Assembly (NCBI RefSeq): GCF_009663685.2
Contig: NZ_RCOG02000027.1
Location: 204,240 to 268,239, forward strand
Length of the DNA: 64,000 bases
Direction: 5' to 3'
Source: Cupriavidus sp. U2
GTDB lineage: Bacteria > Pseudomonadota > Gammaproteobacteria > Burkholderiales > Burkholderiaceae
Numbering within the stretch: the first letter of the stretch is position 1; each line of letters begins with the position of its first letter. The translations under genes were made by a program, and so were the position numbers. Of this stretch, positions 63,187-64,000 are shown piece after piece. Under the pieces are notes generated by a model. The model made no database searches. It was not told the DNA's origin and was given only the letters and a program-made list of their open reading frames with translations.

Positions 63187-63999
63187 CTACCTCGGAAACG
63201 GCCGGTGCAGCGGCAGTTCCGGGTTCAGCCGTACGCCAAACCCTGGCGCATCGAGCGCGGACGCCTTCATCCGGCCATTGATGGGCACCGGCTCGTCCAG
63301 CAATTGCGGATCGAACATCGGCACGATCTGGTCGGCGCCCGGCGACATGCTCAGGAACTCGGCAAACGGGCTGTTATGGCGCGTGATGACGAAGTGGTAG
63401 CTGTAGACCGACGACCCGTGCGGCACCACGAGCTTGCCGTGGGCGTCGGCCAGGGCCGAGATGCGGATCAGTTCGGTGATGCCGCCGCACCACCCCACGT
63501 CGGGCTGGATGATGTCGCAGCAGCCCATCTCCAGCAGCATCCTGAAGCCCCAGCGCGTGGCCTCGTGCTCGCCGGTGGTCACCAGCATGCCGCGCGGCAC
63601 GTTGCGGCGCAGTTCGGCATAGCCCCAGTAGTCGTCGGGCGGCAGCGCCTCCTCGATCCATTTCAGGCCGAAGTCGTGGTACGCCGCCTGCGCCAGGCGC
63701 GTGGCGTATTCCACGTCCAGACTCATCCAGCAGTCGTACATGAGCCAGAAGTCCGGGCCGCAGGCCTCGCGCATCTGCCCCAGCAGTTCCAGGTTCCTGC
63801 GCAGCCCCGCCTCGCCCTCCGCCGGGCCGTGGTGCAGCGGCAGCTTGCCGCCGATAAAGCCGTGCTTCCGGGCGAAGTCGGGCCGCGCCCCGGTCATGTA
63901 GAACTGCAGTTCGTCGCGCACCGGACCGCCCAGCAGCGCATGCACCGGTTCCTTTCTCACCTTGGCCAGCAGGTCCCAAAGCGCCAGGTCCACCCCCGA
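63187..63999 (-). CDS. rhmD: L-rhamnonate dehydratase (enolase superfamily), 5' end beyond the window
   Basis: About 270 residues are visible, and the N-terminal part lies past base 64000. The motifs [55 protein letters not shown] and [13 protein letters not shown] match L-rhamnonate dehydratase closely, including the metal ligands (Asp, Glu, Glu) and catalytic His. It dehydrates L-rhamnonate to 2-keto-3-deoxy-L-rhamnonate in non-phosphorylative sugar acid breakdown. The neighbours at the left are unrelated signalling genes. Confidence 0.9.
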   Translation of the reverse strand, partial: SGVDLALWDLLAKVRKEPVHALLGGPVRDELQFYMTGARPDFARKHGFIGGKLPLHHGPAEGEAGLRRNLELLGQMREACGPDFWLMYDCWMSLDVEYATRLAQAAYHDFGLKWIEEALPPDDYWGYAELRRNVPRGMLVTTGEHEATRWGFRMLLEMGCCDIIQPDVGWCGGITELIRISALADAHGKLVVPHGSSVYSYHFVITRHNSPFAEFLSMSPGADQIVPMFDPQLLDEPVPINGRMKASALDAPGFGVRLNPELPLHRPFPR

Positions 64000-64000
64000 T

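Overview
The window comes from a high-GC, denitrification-capable betaproteobacterium, most like Cupriavidus/Ralstonia (Burkholderiaceae). The evidence is the heme d1 (nir) gene fragment beside ubiTVU, the Bug-type binding proteins, the glycogen/trehalose gene set and the codon usage. The genus is inferred from gene content, not from a marker gene.

Layout. 1-2.9 kb: the 3' end of a heme d1 siroheme decarboxylase gene, then convergent ubiU-ubiV-ubiT (oxygen-independent ubiquinone hydroxylation) behind an FNR-type box. 2.9-6.6 kb: an IclR regulator divergent from a succinate-semialdehyde-dehydrogenase-like gene and an iron alcohol dehydrogenase, with a palindromic operator between them. 6.8-17.9 kb: a group of small stress-type genes (DUF3309, DUF3008, two ParBc_2 paralogues, SDR, topoisomerase IB, DUF4142, alpha/beta hydrolase, DUF3182, Fet4-like permease, BON, PRC-barrel, two AGRF-type proteins).

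18-47.2 kb is the centrepiece, a glycogen/trehalose locus. A histidine-kinase-like protein with a degenerate ATPase domain, an NtrC-type response regulator and a receiver-less sigma54 activator stand next to glgE-treS/mak-glgB-glgX-malQ. An antisense hybrid sensor kinase follows, then glgP and glgA-treZ-treY. Sequences with the spacing and core of sigma54 (-24/-12) promoters lie directly upstream of glgE and of glgA, and a 14-bp perfect palindrome lies about 145 bp upstream of the first. The enzymes form a cycle: TreY/TreZ make trehalose from glucan, TreS converts trehalose to maltose, the fused maltokinase makes maltose-1-phosphate, GlgE polymerises it, GlgB branches, and GlgX/GlgP/MalQ degrade and recycle. 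No glgC lies in the window. Apparent sigma54 control of this pathway is the most interesting feature.

47.2-50 kb: surE, a small unknown gene and a di-heme cytochrome c peroxidase. 50-60.1 kb: a LysR regulator divergent from a sulfur-themed run of genes (cysteine-dioxygenase-like cupin, four-domain rhodanese, Bug protein, cystathionine beta-lyase-like enzyme, M14-type deacylase, second Bug protein, BisC-type molybdoenzyme), with a composite palindromic repeat inside. 60-64 kb: a HEPN/MNT toxin-antitoxin pair, a 2TM protein resembling the sensor half of the adjacent LytTR-type two-component system, and the 3'-proximal part of an L-rhamnonate dehydratase gene cut by the window edge. I saw no tRNA, rRNA, CRISPR array or insertion sequence.
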